Shown piece by piece: positions 32,533-33,623 of a stretch of 33,623 nucleotides of DNA. A program made the translations under genes and the position numbers. Numbering within the stretch: the stretch's first letter is position 1; each line of letters begins with the position of its first letter. Below the pieces are notes generated by a model. The model was given only the letters and a program-made list of their open reading frames with translations, was not told the DNA's origin and did no database searches. The stretch is from Spirochaetota bacterium (GTDB taxonomy: Bacteria > Spirochaetota > Spirochaetia > Treponematales > UBA12059): assembly GCA_018816345.1 (NCBI GenBank), contig JAHIWG010000106.1, positions 1 to 33,623 on the forward strand, read 5' to 3'.

Positions 32533-32589
32533 GCTAAGGCGCGCCCGCGCCCACGCTCAAGGAGGCCGTCCGGGCCCGACGGGGGTACC

Positions 32590-33623
32590 ATGCGCGCATC
32601 GATAGATCCGTTTTCCTACTATTGCCCGACGAGGGCGGTCTTCGGGCCCGGCTCTACCGGGGGGACGGGAGCCCTCGTCGCGGGCCTCGGCGTGCGTTCC
32701 GCCCTGCTCGTCTGCGGCTCGGGCGCGACGCGACGCTCCGCTGGCTTCGCGGCCCTCGCCGCCGGCCTCGAGGCGGCCGGCGTCGCCTGCGCCGTCTTCG
32801 ACAAGGTAACGCCCGACCCCGACGCCGGGCTCGTCGCGGAGGCAGCCCTCGCCGTACGCTCCGGCGGGCTCGAGGCGGTCGTGGCCTACGGGGGCGGCAG
32901 CCCCATAGACTGCGCCAAGAGCGCCGCGCTGGAGGCCGCCAACGGGACCGGCATCCTGGACATGATATACGGCCGGGCCAAGCCGGAGCGCCCCGCGCTT
33001 CCTATCATAGCGGTACCGACCACAGCGGGCACCGGAAGCGAGATGAGCGCCGCCTCGGTAACCACGGACAGGGCGGCGGGCCGCAAGCTAGGCTTCTCCC
33101 ACGACTCCTTCTTCCCCCGCCTGGCCGTGATAGACCCCGAGAACCACGTCTCCATGCCGCCGGCCGTTACGGCCGCGACCGGCATGGACGCGCTGACCCA
33201 CGCCGTGGAGTCGTACCTGTCGCTCGGGGCCAATCCGCTATCCGACGCAATTAACATAAAAGTCGTATCGATGATAGGAGCGGCCCTGCCTAGGGCCTTC
33301 TCCGACGGCGGCGACCTCGCGGCCCGTTCCGACATGGCCGCGGCGAGCGCCTACGCCGGAGCGGCGTTCTCCCAGACGGGCCTCGGCATGGTCCACGGCT
33401 TCGCGCACCCGGTAGGGGCGAGGCACGGCGTGGCCCACGGCCAGGCGAACGCGATACTGCTACCCTACGTGATGGCCGCGCTCGCGCGGGACGCGGCGCC
33501 CAGGATGAGGGACCTGGCGGCCGCGCTCGGGGCCTGCGGTCCCGACGCCCCAGCCGGGGCCGGCGCCGCGTCGCTCGTCAGGGCCATAGTCGACCTCAAG
33601 GCGAGGCTGGGAATACCCTCGGA
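32590..33623 (+). CDS. Iron-containing alcohol dehydrogenase (3' end outside window)
   Basis: This is a 344-residue fragment; the family is usually 380-390 residues, so about 40 residues are missing. It has the NAD-binding GGGSPIDCAK, then PTTAGTGSEMS. The metal ligands are D200, H204 (MDALTHAVE), H269 and H283 (MVHGFAHPVG then HGQANA), at the same 4- and 14-residue spacings as in FucO. It interconverts an alcohol and an aldehyde with NAD(P). It starts 57 bp after the FecR gene. An alcohol/aldehyde/acid route together with the AOR at 3638 is possible but they are 27 kb apart. Confidence 0.93.
   Translation, partial: MRASIDPFSYYCPTRAVFGPGSTGGTGALVAGLGVRSALLVCGSGATRRSAGFAALAAGLEAAGVACAVFDKVTPDPDAGLVAEAALAVRSGGLEAVVAYGGGSPIDCAKSAALEAANGTGILDMIYGRAKPERPALPIIAVPTTAGTGSEMSAASVTTDRAAGRKLGFSHDSFFPRLAVIDPENHVSMPPAVTAATGMDALTHAVESYLSLGANPLSDAINIKVVSMIGAALPRAFSDGGDLAARSDMAAASAYAGAAFSQTGLGMVHGFAHPVGARHGVAHGQANAILLPYVMAALARDAAPRMRDLAAALGACGPDAPAGAGAASLVRAIVDLKARLGIPS

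Noticed and set aside
32622-33254. 210-codon Arg-rich frame inside the alcohol dehydrogenase gene
   Set aside because: It is a shadow of the dehydrogenase, whose metal and NAD motifs lie in the other frame.
1-33623. tRNA, rRNA, insertion sequences, integrases or phage genes
   Set aside because: None recognised on either strand. The genes have similar base composition throughout, apart from the AT-rich patch at 29880-30000, and there is no transposase or integrase motif.

Overview
The window is GC-rich DNA (roughly two thirds G+C by eye) from a Gram-negative-type bacterium. The mix of genes suggests a free-living or host-associated spirochaete (Spirochaetota). It holds FecR-domain exported proteins, a surface protein with a run of GVFNIA-type repeats, a methyl-accepting chemotaxis protein, a 7-TM LuxR regulator, an AOR/polyferredoxin pair and many lipoprotein-type signal peptides. 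No rRNA, tRNA, CRISPR or insertion sequence was seen, so the taxonomic guess rests on gene content alone. Coding density is high. The longest stretches without a gene are 5810-6079, 14888-15125 and 9322-9562, all under 300 bases, and each holds promoter-like or inverted-repeat elements described below.

Layout. 1-1041: C-terminal part of a membrane histidine kinase. 1190-2929: exported Thr/Ala-rich protein with a strong terminator. 3177-5809: operon of a four-cluster ferredoxin and a tungsten/molybdopterin aldehyde:ferredoxin oxidoreductase. 6080-7874: AbrB-type regulator, ABC ATPase and ABC-2 permease, all with overlapping ends. 7922-9321 (minus): DUF1330 protein and a membrane LuxR regulator. 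9563-12376: CPBP membrane protease, ABC ATPase and NatB-like permease. 12560-13183: ACP phosphodiesterase family. 13150-14887 (minus): two lipoproteins (FecR-type and DUF4382-like with an EF-hand loop), divergent from a TetR regulator (15126) that precedes a chemotaxis receptor (15885). 17818-20094: secreted glycoside-hydrolase-like protein. 29861-20156 (minus): a nine-gene operon. 30047-32532: GVFNIA repeat protein and a second FecR protein. 32590-33623: iron-type alcohol dehydrogenase cut by the window end.

The most interesting region is the 9.7-kb minus-strand operon. It reads: beta-lactamase-fold hydrolase, GNAT acetyltransferase, peptide-class binding protein, two permeases, two ATPases, NamZ-type exo-N-acetylmuramidase, second beta-lactamase-fold hydrolase. 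Spacings are mostly overlaps or 1-20 nt. NamZ and both hydrolases lack signal peptides. I infer a pathway that imports muropeptides (or muramyl-containing fragments) whole through an Opp/Dpp-type transporter and takes them apart in the cytoplasm, unlike the secreted NamZ/AmiE arrangement of Bacillus.

Regulatory architecture is visible in several places. A TTGCGG/TATACT promoter with an inverted repeat precedes the AOR operon. Inverted repeats sit at the AbrB and TetR genes. Three promoters lie so close to their start codons that the mRNAs would be leaderless or nearly so. Short GC-rich tandem duplications (9-13 bp) recur in spacers.
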